A DNA stretch of 64,000 bases from Polaribacter sp. (GCA_020740485.1 DYMN01000003.1:58904-122903); one strand, 5' to 3'; numbered from the stretch's first letter, positions 18,110-27,900 are shown. The notes: generated by a model not told the origin, from the letters alone. Numbers and translations: made by a program.

Positions 18110-19726
18110 TTACAAATTTTCAATCACTTTATCCTTTGGATATTTTACTTTGTAACTGATTCTCAATTTTTTGGTTTCGTTGGGTTTTAGGTTTAATTTC
18201 CAAGTGAGAATACCTGTTTCTGCATTTATATCAGCTTTATCACTTTCCAAAAGTTCTATTTCAATTTCTTGGTCCGTGCTGATAGGATATTGATCTTTTA
18301 ACAGAAGATAGGCATCTTCTTTTTTGTTATTGCGCACTGTTATATCGTAGGTAAAGGTTTGTTCTTTGTACGAGGATAAGAATTTTGTTCCGGATTTGTC
18401 CACTACTTTTTCGCGTTTGATGGAAATTTTCTTATCTCTTCCCATACTGAGATTAAGCGTATCTGATGTTTGGTTGGGATTAATATTAGTTTTACCTACA
18501 TAAAGCCCTTCAAAAATAATATTGGCTTCACCCGGTAAAAGATTATATTGAGAATAATCTCCTATTTCAGCTAGAAGGAATGCTTCTTTTTCCACTTTTG
18601 GAGCAGCATAATATTTATAATTTGCCGGTAGTTTTATTTCTTTTAATGTTACACTGTGTGCTTTTCCATTGGATAGAATATCATAAGGAATATCTATATC
18701 GAACGAAATGTTGAGTTGGTTTTCGTTTACTGTAGTATAATCAGCTATGCTTGAATCTTCCATTGCTTCTTCTTTCTCAGTTTTCGCTATTTGAATCCCG
18801 GCAACTTTTCCTTGTAATTGGTTTTTGACGGCATTTTGTTGGTAGTAAACGTTCGGGTAGCCAAATCGTAAAAACCAAGCATTGAGTATAGGAGCTTGAT
18901 TATTTTGATTAGGGTTTCCACTGGAAAGACTTAATTTTACATTTTTCCAATCTAAACCGGTATTTTGGGTTACTTGAGCTTTGTACAACATATTGATAGG
19001 TTCTTTAATGCTTTCGGCTCTTAATTCATAGAAAGGAGTCCAAGAAGCTTCGAAAGCCAGATAATTTATGTCAAAATTGACGGTGCCGGCAACATCGTTC
19101 ATTATTTGCAAAATGAGTTTTCCTTTAGAAGTTTTATCTTCTTTTTGAGTTCCAACTTCTAGTTTTGTTTTGAGTCTGCTCAACGTTTCGTTCCATTTGA
19201 TTTCTTTTTCCGTCATCAAGTTAAGTTGATTGCTCAATTCTACTCGTTTGGTGTTGTAATAGTCCACCATTTTCATCAATTCAGTTACACTTAATCCGGT
19301 ATTTGTGCCTGAAACTTGTTGGTTTTTATCTAATAACTCAATGGTTTTTTGTTTGGAGGTTTTTTCAATCCCGATTTTAGTCAGTTCTTTTTGGGCCCAT
19401 TCAATACTGTCTTTCACTTTTTTTATCTCAGGCGAATTTTCATCTACTTCGTATTCTGATAGATAATCATCTGTAAACTGAACGGACATTACCGTGACAT
19501 TTGCCGGTGCCCCTATACTTATGGTATTTTCATTGAGGTCGTCTGCTACATTTTTTATAACCAATTCGCTGTTTCCTTTTGGTAAAGTAACACTTGCGGT
19601 TTGTAACAGTTCTGCGCTATTGAAATAAACAGTAGCACTTTTTATTTTAGCGGTTGTAAAAATGGGTTTTTGAGCATAATTAACTAATGCAATGCTAAAA
19701 ATGACGGTAAAGAATAATTTTTTCAT
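18110..19726 (-). CDS. DUF4139/DUF4140 domain protein (MuiA-like), secreted
   Basis: A 538-residue protein with a signal peptide (about 1-18). It has a DUF4140-like N-terminal domain (about 25-120), a coiled-coil region (about 95-190) and a C-terminal DUF4139 beta-rich domain (from about 215). It is related to the 'mucoidy inhibitor A' annotation, with no confirmed biochemical role. A short insert around residues 300-325 (QGKVAGIQIAK) resembles the plug signature of SusC-type receptors, unusual inside this family as I know it. Probably periplasmic or outer-membrane associated. Confidence 0.85.
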   Translation of the reverse strand: MKKLFFTVIFSIALVNYAQKPIFTTAKIKSATVYFNSAELLQTASVTLPKGNSELVIKNVADDLNENTISIGAPANVTVMSVQFTDDYLSEYEVDENSPEIKKVKDSIEWAQKELTKIGIEKTSKQKTIELLDKNQQVSGTNTGLSVTELMKMVDYYNTKRVELSNQLNLMTEKEIKWNETLSRLKTKLEVGTQKEDKTSKGKLILQIMNDVAGTVNFDINYLAFEASWTPFYELRAESIKEPINMLYKAQVTQNTGLDWKNVKLSLSSGNPNQNNQAPILNAWFLRFGYPNVYYQQNAVKNQLQGKVAGIQIAKTEKEEAMEDSSIADYTTVNENQLNISFDIDIPYDILSNGKAHSVTLKEIKLPANYKYYAAPKVEKEAFLLAEIGDYSQYNLLPGEANIIFEGLYVGKTNINPNQTSDTLNLSMGRDKKISIKREKVVDKSGTKFLSSYKEQTFTYDITVRNNKKEDAYLLLKDQYPISTDQEIEIELLESDKADINAETGILTWKLNLKPNETKKLRISYKVKYPKDKVIENL

Positions 19727-19865
19727 TTTATTATTGATTTATGAATACAAAGCTACAAATTCGATGCCAATACCCATACAAAAATAAATAAATAAGGTCT
19801 GACTTTTTTAACAGCCCCCAAATAACGCTTTATAACCTATGAAAATATTGGCTGTTTTTGAAAAT

Positions 19866-19899
19866 AAAAAAAACCTTGACGTTTTTGCCAAGGTTTTTT
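19866..19899 (-). terminator. Rho-independent terminator of ppiD
   Basis: Stem CCTTG/CAAGG extended by A-run/T-run pairs (19866-19878 with 19889-19899), ending on the minus strand in eight T. It lies about 50 nt after the PpiD stop. Confidence 0.82.
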
Positions 19900-19945
19900 A
19901 TTATTTATTTGAAAAACTGTAAGTTATCGGACTACAGATTTAAAA

Positions 19946-22057
19946 TTATTGAAGATTTAGTTCGCCAACGTTAGAAGCATCTCTTAATGCACCATAGATG
20001 ACATTGCCGTCTTTTGGCATATTTTTTTCTAACTGAAAACGATAAGGTTCATATGAATTCAAGATAGCAGGAATAATTCTGGTGTTTAATTGAACGGCAT
20101 ATACGCCATTGTTGCCCACTATATTTCTCAACAAGGTACCTTCCTTCATGCTCAACATAGCTCCAAGGGCAGCTTTATCTCCTTGTAAACTTGGTGCAGG
20201 ATTGGTTAAAGTAGCATCTGTGATGTCTTGTACCATAGTCTTTTCTTTTTGAGCAATTACCTCTAAAGTTCCTGATTCTAATTTTTTAGAGAGCATTTCT
20301 GCTTTTTTCTTTTTAATTAAAATGGGTTTTACTATATCAGATGCTGTCTTTACGGACATGGTTCCTTCTTTTTGTAGGTCGGTTAATTGGGCAATCACAT
20401 AAGAATTATCAAGGTCAAATCTTTTTACATCTCCGTTATTTGTTTGAGCGTCAAAAGCCCAATAAACTATTTGCGTATTTGTGCCTTGTAGCCCGACTAT
20501 ATTTTGACTATTTCTTCCAATATTGTCGGCTTTCCTGATTTCTAATTTGCTGTCTTTTGCAAATTTTTCAAAATCTTTAGGGTGTTTTGAAACTTCTGAA
20601 TTAAAACTTTCTGCTTTTTCAAACGCTTTATTCAAAGTAGCATCTGAAGGTTCGATAGTTTTTGCTATTGTAGCCACTTTGATGCCTTGTTCTGATTTTG
20701 TATCCGTTTTTTTGATGATGTGATATCCGTATTGGGTTTCTACAACGCCTATGTCACCCACGTTGTGAGAAAAAGTCCAATCATTAAATTCAGGGACCAT
20801 CATTCCTTCTTTAAACCAATCTAAGTCACCGCCACGCATAGCAGAACCCGGATCTTCTGAATTAGTTTGTGCTTCAACTGCAAAATCAGCCCCTGCTTTA
20901 ATTTTAGCTAATAAAGCATCGGTTTTGGCTTTTGCTTCATCTTTAGTAAGTGCGGCATTTGGATTAACTTCCTTATAAGAGATTAAAATATGGCTGGCTT
21001 TAGCTGAAGGGACTTGTTTAGATTCTACTACTTTTGAAATTTTAAAATAACCTTTGTCTTCATAAGGACCTATGACAGTACCAACAGGCAAATTAAATAG
21101 AGAATCTGTAGATTGTGGTAAAGTAGTTTTGAAAATGAAATTGTTATCTAAAGGCAAATCAGAATGATCAGCTACAAACGCAGCGTAATCTTGCGTATTT
21201 TTAAAACCTTTTACTGTATCATTCATTTTTGAGGAAGCGTTGTATTCCACAAAATCATTCGTGAGTTTTGTTATTGCTTCGTTGGCTACTTTTCTGTCAT
21301 CAATGCTGGGTACTACGTTGAAAACCACATAACGCAGGTTTCGGGTAGCATTGGTTTTAAATAAATTTTTATGTGCATTGATATAGTCTTCAATTTCATC
21401 ATCACTAATTTTCACTAAGCTGTCAGCAATTGACGAGTAAGGCAATATGACAAATTTACCGGTTACGCGTGTGTTAGTGTTAATATACTCTTTTTTTGCA
21501 GTTTCTAATGGAATTCCTAATCCGGCACTTATAGCACTAAAATAAGAATTTCGTTGTAAGTTTTGTTTTACTTGACGATCGTAATCCAACCAAGCTGTCC
21601 ATCTGTCTTTACCTTGGGTGGATTTATCATCTTTCATTTCTATGATATAATTTTTAAAGCTTTCTTCATCGAATAAACCGGCTTCGTTTAGAAATTGAGG
21701 GTTATCTTTAATTCCCGGACTTTCTAAAATAGTTTTCCAAATTTCACTTTCGCCAATTATAATTCCTGCTTTATTAATTTGTTCGTCAAGGATTTTTTCT
21801 CCTACGATGCTTTCCCATACTTGCATAGATGCTTGCGCGTCATCAACGTTGCTATTGGCAGTTGTAAATTGTTTTACTTTATCGGTAAAATATTCTCGTG
21901 TTATATTTTCCCCATTAATTTCACCAACTGAATTTGCCTTTTTTGAATTGAAGAAGCTAATTATATCATCAGGACTGGCAACAAACATAAATAAAGCCAA
22001 ACCCACAAAAACGATAAGCAACCAACTTTTACTTCTGATACTTGATAAAATAGCCAT
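19946..22057 (-). CDS. PpiD-type periplasmic peptidyl-prolyl isomerase
   Basis: A 703-residue protein with an N-terminal membrane anchor (about 12-30), a SurA_N-like chaperone region, and a parvulin (PpiC) domain around residues 350-450 (ASHILISYKE, then GGDLDWFKEGMMVPEFND and GYHIIKKT). A long C-terminal chaperone-like portion follows. This is the layout of PpiD/SurA_N_3 proteins, which assist folding of exported proteins at the inner membrane. Monocistronic here: 229 nt separate it from lptC and there is a terminator downstream. A CAAAAATA (minus-strand TATTTTTG) at 22215-22222 may be its -7 box. Confidence 0.92.
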   Translation of the reverse strand: MAILSSIRSKSWLLIVFVGLALFMFVASPDDIISFFNSKKANSVGEINGENITREYFTDKVKQFTTANSNVDDAQASMQVWESIVGEKILDEQINKAGIIIGESEIWKTILESPGIKDNPQFLNEAGLFDEESFKNYIIEMKDDKSTQGKDRWTAWLDYDRQVKQNLQRNSYFSAISAGLGIPLETAKKEYINTNTRVTGKFVILPYSSIADSLVKISDDEIEDYINAHKNLFKTNATRNLRYVVFNVVPSIDDRKVANEAITKLTNDFVEYNASSKMNDTVKGFKNTQDYAAFVADHSDLPLDNNFIFKTTLPQSTDSLFNLPVGTVIGPYEDKGYFKISKVVESKQVPSAKASHILISYKEVNPNAALTKDEAKAKTDALLAKIKAGADFAVEAQTNSEDPGSAMRGGDLDWFKEGMMVPEFNDWTFSHNVGDIGVVETQYGYHIIKKTDTKSEQGIKVATIAKTIEPSDATLNKAFEKAESFNSEVSKHPKDFEKFAKDSKLEIRKADNIGRNSQNIVGLQGTNTQIVYWAFDAQTNNGDVKRFDLDNSYVIAQLTDLQKEGTMSVKTASDIVKPILIKKKKAEMLSKKLESGTLEVIAQKEKTMVQDITDATLTNPAPSLQGDKAALGAMLSMKEGTLLRNIVGNNGVYAVQLNTRIIPAILNSYEPYRFQLEKNMPKDGNVIYGALRDASNVGELNLQ

Positions 22058-22084
22058 GTTCTAAATACGATTTAATTAATACAA

Positions 22085-22130
22085 GTGGTTGAGCTTGCCA
22101 GCACTGAGCTTTTCGAAGTGTCGAAACCAC
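22085..22130. repeat. Short imperfect inverted repeat between lptC and ppiD
   Basis: GTGGTT (22085-22090) and AACCAC (22125-22130) bracket a segment with the internal motif TTTCGAAGTGTCGAAA. It resembles the small dispersed 'GGTTGAGC...TCGAAACCAC' repeats of flavobacteria (from memory). Confidence 0.45.
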
Positions 22131-22286
22131 AATTTTATATTTACGGTTAGTACGTTATCCTTAAATTTACGTTTAACTTTGTTTTGTTATTATAAAACTA
22201 ATTAAACGGTTCTCCAAAAATAGTGTGCGAAAATACGATTAAGTATTGAATTATAAAAATTTAAGGGCGGTAAAAATGCTGTTTTT

Positions 22287-22940
22287 TTATTCTTTTTTCA
22301 AATTTACGTTGGTATCTATCGACTCATTAACTTGTAAAACACCGCTATTATTTTTTATGTGCCACTTTTTTAAATTTTCTGTTGCTTCAATTCCTTCTCC
22401 TTCTAAGGTGTCTGTTGGCGTAATGAATACAAATGGTTTTTCGGTAATATAGTAATGATATTTTTGATCCCAGAAAATTTGAGAGGTTTTTAAGGTATAT
22501 TTTTCCTTGTGGTTAATTATAACAACTTTTTCCTTTAATTCTGAGACATTGGTTTTTGAATAGGAGATAGAATAATTACCATCGACGGTAAGAGAATCAC
22601 CGGTGTTGTAAATTTTAGTGATATGTATTCCTTCAGGGAATTCCGTATAAGGATGTTCTTCTCTATTGCTAAAATCTAAAAGTAGGGGACTTGTCATTTT
22701 AGTAGTAATGTTGCCGGAATCCTTATAAATCATACTGATATGATCAGCAGCGCCAATAGGTAAATTTTTATCAGCGAGAAAATCTCTTACTTCTGTAATT
22801 TTATTAGTGCATGAAAAAAGCAATGTTGTCAAAAAAATGACAACACTGCTTGAAATTATATATTTTGAAAAAGTAGATTTCAATGTAAAATTTACTAAGG
22901 GACTCTTACTGTTTCGCCTATCCAACAATTTATTTTCCAA
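22287..22940 (-). CDS. lptC: LptC-like LPS export protein (lipoprotein form)
   Basis: A 217-residue protein with a single N-terminal hydrophobic segment ending in a lipobox (TLLFSC) and a C-terminal LptC beta-jellyroll (about 65-205: YPEG-like strands, YTLKTSQIFWDQKYHYYITEKPF, then DTLEGEGIEAT). LptC carries lipopolysaccharide between the LptBFG transporter and LptA. The listed ATG overlaps the upstream TPR gene by 46 nt. A TTG at 22881-22883 gives a more normal signal peptide (MKSTFSKYIISSS...) right after the TPR stop and may be the true start. It is the last gene of the queA-coaX-OMP-TPR-lptC operon. Confidence 0.85.
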   Translation of the reverse strand: MENKLLDRRNSKSPLVNFTLKSTFSKYIISSSVVIFLTTLLFSCTNKITEVRDFLADKNLPIGAADHISMIYKDSGNITTKMTSPLLLDFSNREEHPYTEFPEGIHITKIYNTGDSLTVDGNYSISYSKTNVSELKEKVVIINHKEKYTLKTSQIFWDQKYHYYITEKPFVFITPTDTLEGEGIEATENLKKWHIKNNSGVLQVNESIDTNVNLKKE

Positions 22941-24274
22941 GATGAACCTGGGGCAACACCCTTGTTAAACACATCTTCTTTTGAAGGAGCTTTTGAGCCG
23001 TAACTTCCAATAGCTCTGTTAGCTTGTGCACTAATACTCGGGTCAACTGCTTTTGCTTTGTAGGCTTTGTCTAAAGCAGCTTGGAATACCATTCTGGCTC
23101 CGAAAGGATCGCCTCCACCACAAGAGTTAGCACTGGTTGCATACATATTTGCAATTAACAAATAGGCTTTTCCAAGGTTTGGACGAGATTCCAATGCTTT
23201 GTAAGCATAGGTTCTAGCTTCTGCCAATCTACCCTTTTGATACATTTTACCTGCAATTAAGTATAAAATGTCAGCTTTTCTGTAACTATCAGTTTCCAAA
23301 TCAACCGCTTTTTTGAAGTACTCAATCGCTTTTGCTTCATTTTTCTTTTTAAGTTGTAAGTTAGCATAAGATGCGTAAGCTTTGGCACTTGGATCTAAGT
23401 TAGTCAATTGTTCTACTATTTTGTCATAAAAATCAGAATCGTTACAATTTTTTTCCTCCAAACGACTCACACTACGATTTAACCAAACGATATCATCTTT
23501 ATGGCCCTCATATTCAGATTGATACAAAGGGATCAATCGGTCGCAAGTGGCATATTCTTCAGACATTTGGGTAATCAAGTCAGCAACTTGGCTCATCCCT
23601 TCAAGGTTAACCGTGTATGCCTTCATATTATTTTGTTGTTTAGAGCTCAATTCAGCACCCGTTTCTTGGACAGTTTTGATTTCATCTAATTTTTTTGAAT
23701 AATCATCGACTTTTGAATTGATAACGTCATTTAAATTATCATACATATCAAATATGTATTGTACATTGGTGTCTTTATTTCTATTTATGATCCCTTGGTA
23801 ATATAATGGAATGGCAACAACACCCATATCGGTTGGGTCTATTTGATATGCTTTTTCAAGTAATTCAAAGTATTTAGGTTCAGGGCAACCGAATTTATAT
23901 TTGAACATTGCCCATTCACTGTACATTTTAGCGGGATTTTCATTTGGGTAATATTGCAAACGTTGTGTGTAAATCTTACCAATTAAATCTTTTGCTGCTT
24001 GTTTATCTGCATCGGTTTGAGCATTTTTATAGCGATACTCAGCTATTTCCATCCCGTATTTATAGATATTAATAGTCAAATCAGGACAATTGTCAAATAC
24101 CCATAACCAATTTTCGTATGCTAATTCGTAATTTTTATTTACCACATCTGGTTTGAACTGGTTGTATTTGACATTACATTCTGTTTGTTTATCTTGAGCA
24201 GATAAATTTAATCCTAAAAATAAAACTAAGAGGACTAATGTTGATGTAAATTTTTTCAATTCTAAAGTTTTCAT
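22895..24274 (-). CDS. Secreted tetratricopeptide-repeat protein
   Basis: A 459-residue protein with a signal peptide (about 1-26, ending GLNLSAQ), helix-rich throughout. TPR units are clearest between about residues 290 and 400 (KNEAKAIEYFKKAVDLE, AEARTYAYKALESRPNLGKAYLLIANMYA). Conserved cysteines occur near 34, 62, 129 and 380. It is probably periplasmic and lies between an outer-membrane protein gene and lptC in one operon, so a role in envelope assembly is plausible. Function of the family is not established as far as I know. Confidence 0.85.
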   Translation of the reverse strand: MKTLELKKFTSTLVLLVLFLGLNLSAQDKQTECNVKYNQFKPDVVNKNYELAYENWLWVFDNCPDLTINIYKYGMEIAEYRYKNAQTDADKQAAKDLIGKIYTQRLQYYPNENPAKMYSEWAMFKYKFGCPEPKYFELLEKAYQIDPTDMGVVAIPLYYQGIINRNKDTNVQYIFDMYDNLNDVINSKVDDYSKKLDEIKTVQETGAELSSKQQNNMKAYTVNLEGMSQVADLITQMSEEYATCDRLIPLYQSEYEGHKDDIVWLNRSVSRLEEKNCNDSDFYDKIVEQLTNLDPSAKAYASYANLQLKKKNEAKAIEYFKKAVDLETDSYRKADILYLIAGKMYQKGRLAEARTYAYKALESRPNLGKAYLLIANMYATSANSCGGGDPFGARMVFQAALDKAYKAKAVDPSISAQANRAIGSYGSKAPSKEDVFNKGVAPGSSWKINCWIGETVRVP

Positions 24275-24294
24275 TCGTTTTAAAAAATTAAATG

Positions 24295-25584
24295 TTAATA
24301 TATCTTACTTTTAAGAAACCATTTATCTGATAAGTTAATTCCGAAACGCAAATTAAAATAATTTTCTTGAATTAATCCAGTATTTATGTTACCTCTTTTA
24401 CCAAATTCAGCACTAAAGTTTAATTTTGAGAGCTGGTTTCCTATTGGCAATCCTAAACCAAAAGATATGCCAAAGTCATTTAATTCAGAATAACTTGAAG
24501 ATGAAGTACTTGTTAATAATGATAAACCTGTTTTTTCAATTCTAGTTCCAAATCTATAAACCACTCTATTCCAATAGCTTGTGATTGAGTTTTGTTTTGG
24601 AATATAATATCCTCCTATTTTAAGTGAGTAGTAGTTGGTCGTTTTATATTTCATGCTTTCGAGTAAGTTAGCGTCGTAGGTCCACGCACTTTGGTTGTCG
24701 TATTCTAAGCCTGCAAACCATTTATTTTTTTCGCCAAACCCAATTCCGGAGTGAAATAAAAGGGGTCTTGTTATTTTTCCTTTAATTCCAACATTTTGAA
24801 AAAGGGTGTCTTGCGGTATTTCTCTACCATCAGAGCCATACAAAAAAGTGTAGAGATAATCAGAACTCGTTTTGTTTATTGCGTTTTTAAATTTTAAAGA
24901 GGATTCAATCGAATAATTTACTTTTTCATTCAATTTGCTATCATAGTATAAACCGATTTTTAGAGCCAAACCACCCAAGTTTGATTGTTTATTGTATTTA
25001 GTGTATAGTTGACTTTCAACACTTTTGTTGAGTATTTCGTTTTTTACATTTCCAAACAACACTTCCCCTTCCATTCCTAATGATAATTTTTCTGTTACTT
25101 TGTATCCGGTTCCTAAGAAAAATCTATTGGTTCCTCCATTTCCGCTGTATAAGGTTATATTATCAATACCGCCCTGTGAGTTATATTTTTCGTCTAAAAT
25201 TTTATAACCAACACTCGTATTGGGTTGAAGCCCTACCATTAGGCCCATTTTTTTTGTAATGGGAAATCCAAGTGCTAAATAGGACAATTCAGTTTGAGCC
25301 GTTTTTTGTTTTTGTGTTCCATCTTTAAGGGTGAGAAATTGAGATTTTCCACCAATATCGAAAACAGTTAATTGGATATTACTCAAAAAAGAGGGGTTTG
25401 TAAAATTTAATTCACTCTCGTGATTTAAGCCAAGAGAAATACCTCCCATTCCTGATGAGGCAACATTAATTTGTTGGTTTGTAGCTCCTATTCCAAAATA
25501 AGAATAAGGAGATCTTGTAGCTACCTGTGCGTGATTGACGAGAGCTAAAAACAGGACGAACCAAAAAAATATTTTTTTAATCAT
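24295..25584 (-). CDS. Outer-membrane beta-barrel protein (FadL/OmpP1-like)
   Basis: A 429-residue protein with a signal peptide (about 1-19, ending NHAQ). It opens with a glycine-rich hatch-like N-terminus (RSPYSYFGIGATNQQ, SGMGGISLG, NFTNPSFLSN) and continues with alternating barrel strands. It resembles FadL-type channels for hydrophobic compounds at the N-terminus. It overlaps the coaX stop region by 8 nt, so it is translationally coupled to coaX and cotranscribed with the TPR and lptC genes. Confidence 0.8.
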   Translation of the reverse strand: MIKKIFFWFVLFLALVNHAQVATRSPYSYFGIGATNQQINVASSGMGGISLGLNHESELNFTNPSFLSNIQLTVFDIGGKSQFLTLKDGTQKQKTAQTELSYLALGFPITKKMGLMVGLQPNTSVGYKILDEKYNSQGGIDNITLYSGNGGTNRFFLGTGYKVTEKLSLGMEGEVLFGNVKNEILNKSVESQLYTKYNKQSNLGGLALKIGLYYDSKLNEKVNYSIESSLKFKNAINKTSSDYLYTFLYGSDGREIPQDTLFQNVGIKGKITRPLLFHSGIGFGEKNKWFAGLEYDNQSAWTYDANLLESMKYKTTNYYSLKIGGYYIPKQNSITSYWNRVVYRFGTRIEKTGLSLLTSTSSSSYSELNDFGISFGLGLPIGNQLSKLNFSAEFGKRGNINTGLIQENYFNLRFGINLSDKWFLKSKIY

Positions 25585-26305
25585 TGATGTTTAATTTCGA
25601 TATTATATATAATCCTTGGAGGAGGAAAAAAGGTTTGACAAAGATGTTACTTTTTACTTGTTTAGCCAAAAAATCAGCATCTCCTCCTGTTAAAACTACT
25701 GTTAATTTTTTAAATTCGGTATTATATTGGTTAATTATTCCATCTATTTCTCTGGCAATACCGTTAATAACACCAGAATGAATAGAATTTGCAGTGGAGT
25801 TGCCGATAAAGGATTCCGGCTGTTGTTTCTCTAAAAGAGGGAGATTTGCAGTATAGTCATTCAACGCTTTGTATCTTGCATTGATTCCTGGAGCAATGGC
25901 TCCTCCCAAATATTCAGATTTCTCATTGACAAAATCATAGGTAATGCAAGTCCCTGCATCAATCACTAACACATTTATGTTTGGAAAATAATGTGTGGCG
26001 CCGGCAGCCAAAGCTATTCGGTCCACACCCAATGTTTGGGGTGATGCATATAAATTTTGGAAAGGAAGCTTGAAGTCATATCCGAGCACTTTACACTTAA
26101 ATAAACTGAAAATCAAATCTTTGTTTGAAGTGCTTAGTTTTCCTACAGAAGATAATAGCGCTAGTTTGATGTTGTATTGTTTGGCAATATGTTTTATTTC
26201 GGCTTCAAAATCAGTATAATAAAATGAGGCGTGAATTTTTAAGTTGTCATTTTCAAACAACCCGATTTTTATTAATGTATTACCAATATCTATTACTAAT
26301 ATCAA
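25577..26305 (-). CDS. coaX: Type III pantothenate kinase
   Basis: A 242-residue ASKHA-fold kinase catalysing the first step of CoA synthesis. The phosphate motif DIGNT is at 6-10, GVDRIALAAGA near 100, DAGTCITYD near 120 and the ADP-side GGDA near the C-terminus. The start is TTG (26303-26305), since no ATG lies in frame nearby and the product would begin exactly where CoaX proteins normally begin. An AAAAGGA ribosome-binding-like sequence precedes it. It follows queA by 18 nt. Confidence 0.94.
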   Translation of the reverse strand: MILVIDIGNTLIKIGLFENDNLKIHASFYYTDFEAEIKHIAKQYNIKLALLSSVGKLSTSNKDLIFSLFKCKVLGYDFKLPFQNLYASPQTLGVDRIALAAGATHYFPNINVLVIDAGTCITYDFVNEKSEYLGGAIAPGINARYKALNDYTANLPLLEKQQPESFIGNSTANSIHSGVINGIAREIDGIINQYNTEFKKLTVVLTGGDADFLAKQVKSNIFVKPFFLLQGLYIISKLNIND

Positions 26306-26323
26306 TATTTCCTTTTTAAAATA

Positions 26324-27373
26324 TTATAAGATTAACATAGCATCACCATAGGAGAAAAATCTATATTTTTCATTGATTGCTTCTTTGTAGGCTTTCATGA
26401 TTAAATCATAACCGGCATAAGCAGAGACCATCATCAACAAAGTTGATTTTGGCGTGTGAAAATTGGTTATCATAGCATCAGCAACACTAAAATCGTAAGG
26501 AGGAAATATGAATTTATGCGTCCATTTATCGCAAGGGTGTAATAACTTGTTTGCTGAAACAGAACTTTCAACGGCACGCATCACAGTAGTTCCCACTGCA
26601 ATAACTCTTTTACCATCGGCATGTGTTTGGTTTACTTTGTCTGCCACATCTTGTGTTATGATAACTTGTTCAGAGTCCATTTTGTGTTTAGAAAGGTCTT
26701 CTACTTCCACTGGATTAAAAGTCCCGAGACCAACGTGTAAGGTTAGTTCAGTAAAATCTACCCCTTTGATTTCCATTTTTTTCATCAAATGTTTTGAAAA
26801 ATGCAGTCCTGCTGTAGGTGCAGCTACAGCCCCTTCGTGTTTTGCATAAATGGTTTGATAACGTTCAGCATCTTCTTTAGTAGGCTCTCTTTTGATGTAT
26901 TTAGGCAACGGGGTTTGTCCTAACTCTTTTAATTTAGCTATAAAAGATTCGTGGTCACCGTCAAAAAGAAAACGCAAGGTTCTTCCACGAGAAGTGGTAT
27001 TGTCAATCACTTCGGCTACTAAGTTATCATCATTATCAAAGAAAAGTTTATTTCCAATTCTGATTTTTCTTGCCGGATCAACTAACACATCCCACAATCT
27101 GTGTTCGGAATTGAGTTCTCTCAATAAAAATACTTCTATTTTAGCACCTGTTTTTTCTTTTTCACCTATTAATCTTGCTGGGAAAACCTTAGTATTATTT
27201 AATAACATTAAGTCGCCTTCGTCAATATAATCTATAAGATCTTTGAATAGTTTATGTTCTATAGTTTTTGTTTTTCGATTGATGACCATCAAGCGAGATT
27301 CATCTCTGTTTTCAGCCGGATATTCTGCGAGCAATTCTTTTGGTAAATCGAAATCGAATTTGGATAATTTCAT
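26324..27373 (-). CDS. queA: S-adenosylmethionine:tRNA ribosyltransferase-isomerase
   Basis: A 349-residue enzyme that transfers and isomerises the ribose of SAM to preQ1 in tRNA, forming epoxyqueuosine. Family motifs are present: [48 protein letters not shown] and [18 protein letters not shown]. Full length. It is the first gene of a five-gene minus-strand operon. Its leader is interrupted by a 236-bp segment relative to a partial duplicate of the same region at 28766-28905, so the apparent promoter is about 275 nt upstream of the start. Confidence 0.95.
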   Translation of the reverse strand: MKLSKFDFDLPKELLAEYPAENRDESRLMVINRKTKTIEHKLFKDLIDYIDEGDLMLLNNTKVFPARLIGEKEKTGAKIEVFLLRELNSEHRLWDVLVDPARKIRIGNKLFFDNDDNLVAEVIDNTTSRGRTLRFLFDGDHESFIAKLKELGQTPLPKYIKREPTKEDAERYQTIYAKHEGAVAAPTAGLHFSKHLMKKMEIKGVDFTELTLHVGLGTFNPVEVEDLSKHKMDSEQVIITQDVADKVNQTHADGKRVIAVGTTVMRAVESSVSANKLLHPCDKWTHKFIFPPYDFSVADAMITNFHTPKSTLLMMVSAYAGYDLIMKAYKEAINEKYRFFSYGDAMLIL

Positions 27374-27609
27374 CTGTTTATAATTGTTTAATTCACTTTG
27401 TAATTATTTTTTTAGCGGAGTTCATTGATGTGCTCACGCTAAAGACGTGACAGGTTTGCAGTTGTTTTTTAATGGTCATCCCGCCTTGCGGGACAGGAAT
27501 GGAATCGCATTATCTTCATCGGTGTTTATCTCACACTACAATTATTTTTTAATAGGTGTTCGATGATTTTCAATTGCTTACACAAACTTGTTGTTAATGG
27601 CGATTTCAT
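27374..27609. repeat. 236-bp segment in the queA leader, bounded by 7-bp direct repeats
   Basis: Comparison with the partial duplicate at 28820-28860 shows that the duplicate joins the queA first codon directly to AAATAGTATAAC. At queA the two are separated by 236 bp (27374-27609). The direct repeat ATTTCAT is at 27367-27373 and again at 27603-27609. Inside is a hairpin TCCCGC-CTT-GCGGGA (27479-27493) and a CACG/CGTG pair. No open reading frame or clear terminal inverted repeats were seen. Either a small insertion here or a repeat-mediated deletion in the duplicate. Confidence 0.6.
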
Positions 27610-27648
27610 AAATAGTATAACTGTATATATTGTATTCTAAAAAGTCGG

Positions 27649-27680
27649 CAAATATACAATATGCATTTACCGAAAGTCAA
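27649..27680 (-). promoter_or_regulatory. Probable promoter of the queA operon
   Basis: On the minus strand, -7 box TATATTTG (27649-27656) and -33 TTG (27678-27680) 21 nt apart. The duplicate at 28869-28876 keeps the layout but its -7 box reads TATACTTG, so only this copy matches the consensus. Between here and the plus-strand gene at 27901 the DNA (27690-27900) is AT-rich, with no other feature I can support. Confidence 0.55.
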
Positions 27681-27900
27681 GTAAAAAGTATTTTTTTTGA
27701 AAATAGATAAGATTTTATAGAACATTTGAATAAATTTTACTTGTTGATGGCATAATTCTTGATAAAAATTCTTTAAATGTTAAAGTATTTTTTGCTTTTT
27801 CTATTTATTGAATAATTGAAGATTATTGTTTTGAAAATAATATTATACAATCGTGACTTTTTTTTTAAATAAAGTTTAATATCTAATCCCTTTTTTAATT

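Noticed and set aside
22085..22130. Riboswitch or structured RNA ahead of ppiD
   Set aside because: The short inverted repeat is better explained as a dispersed repeat. No known aptamer pattern was recognised.
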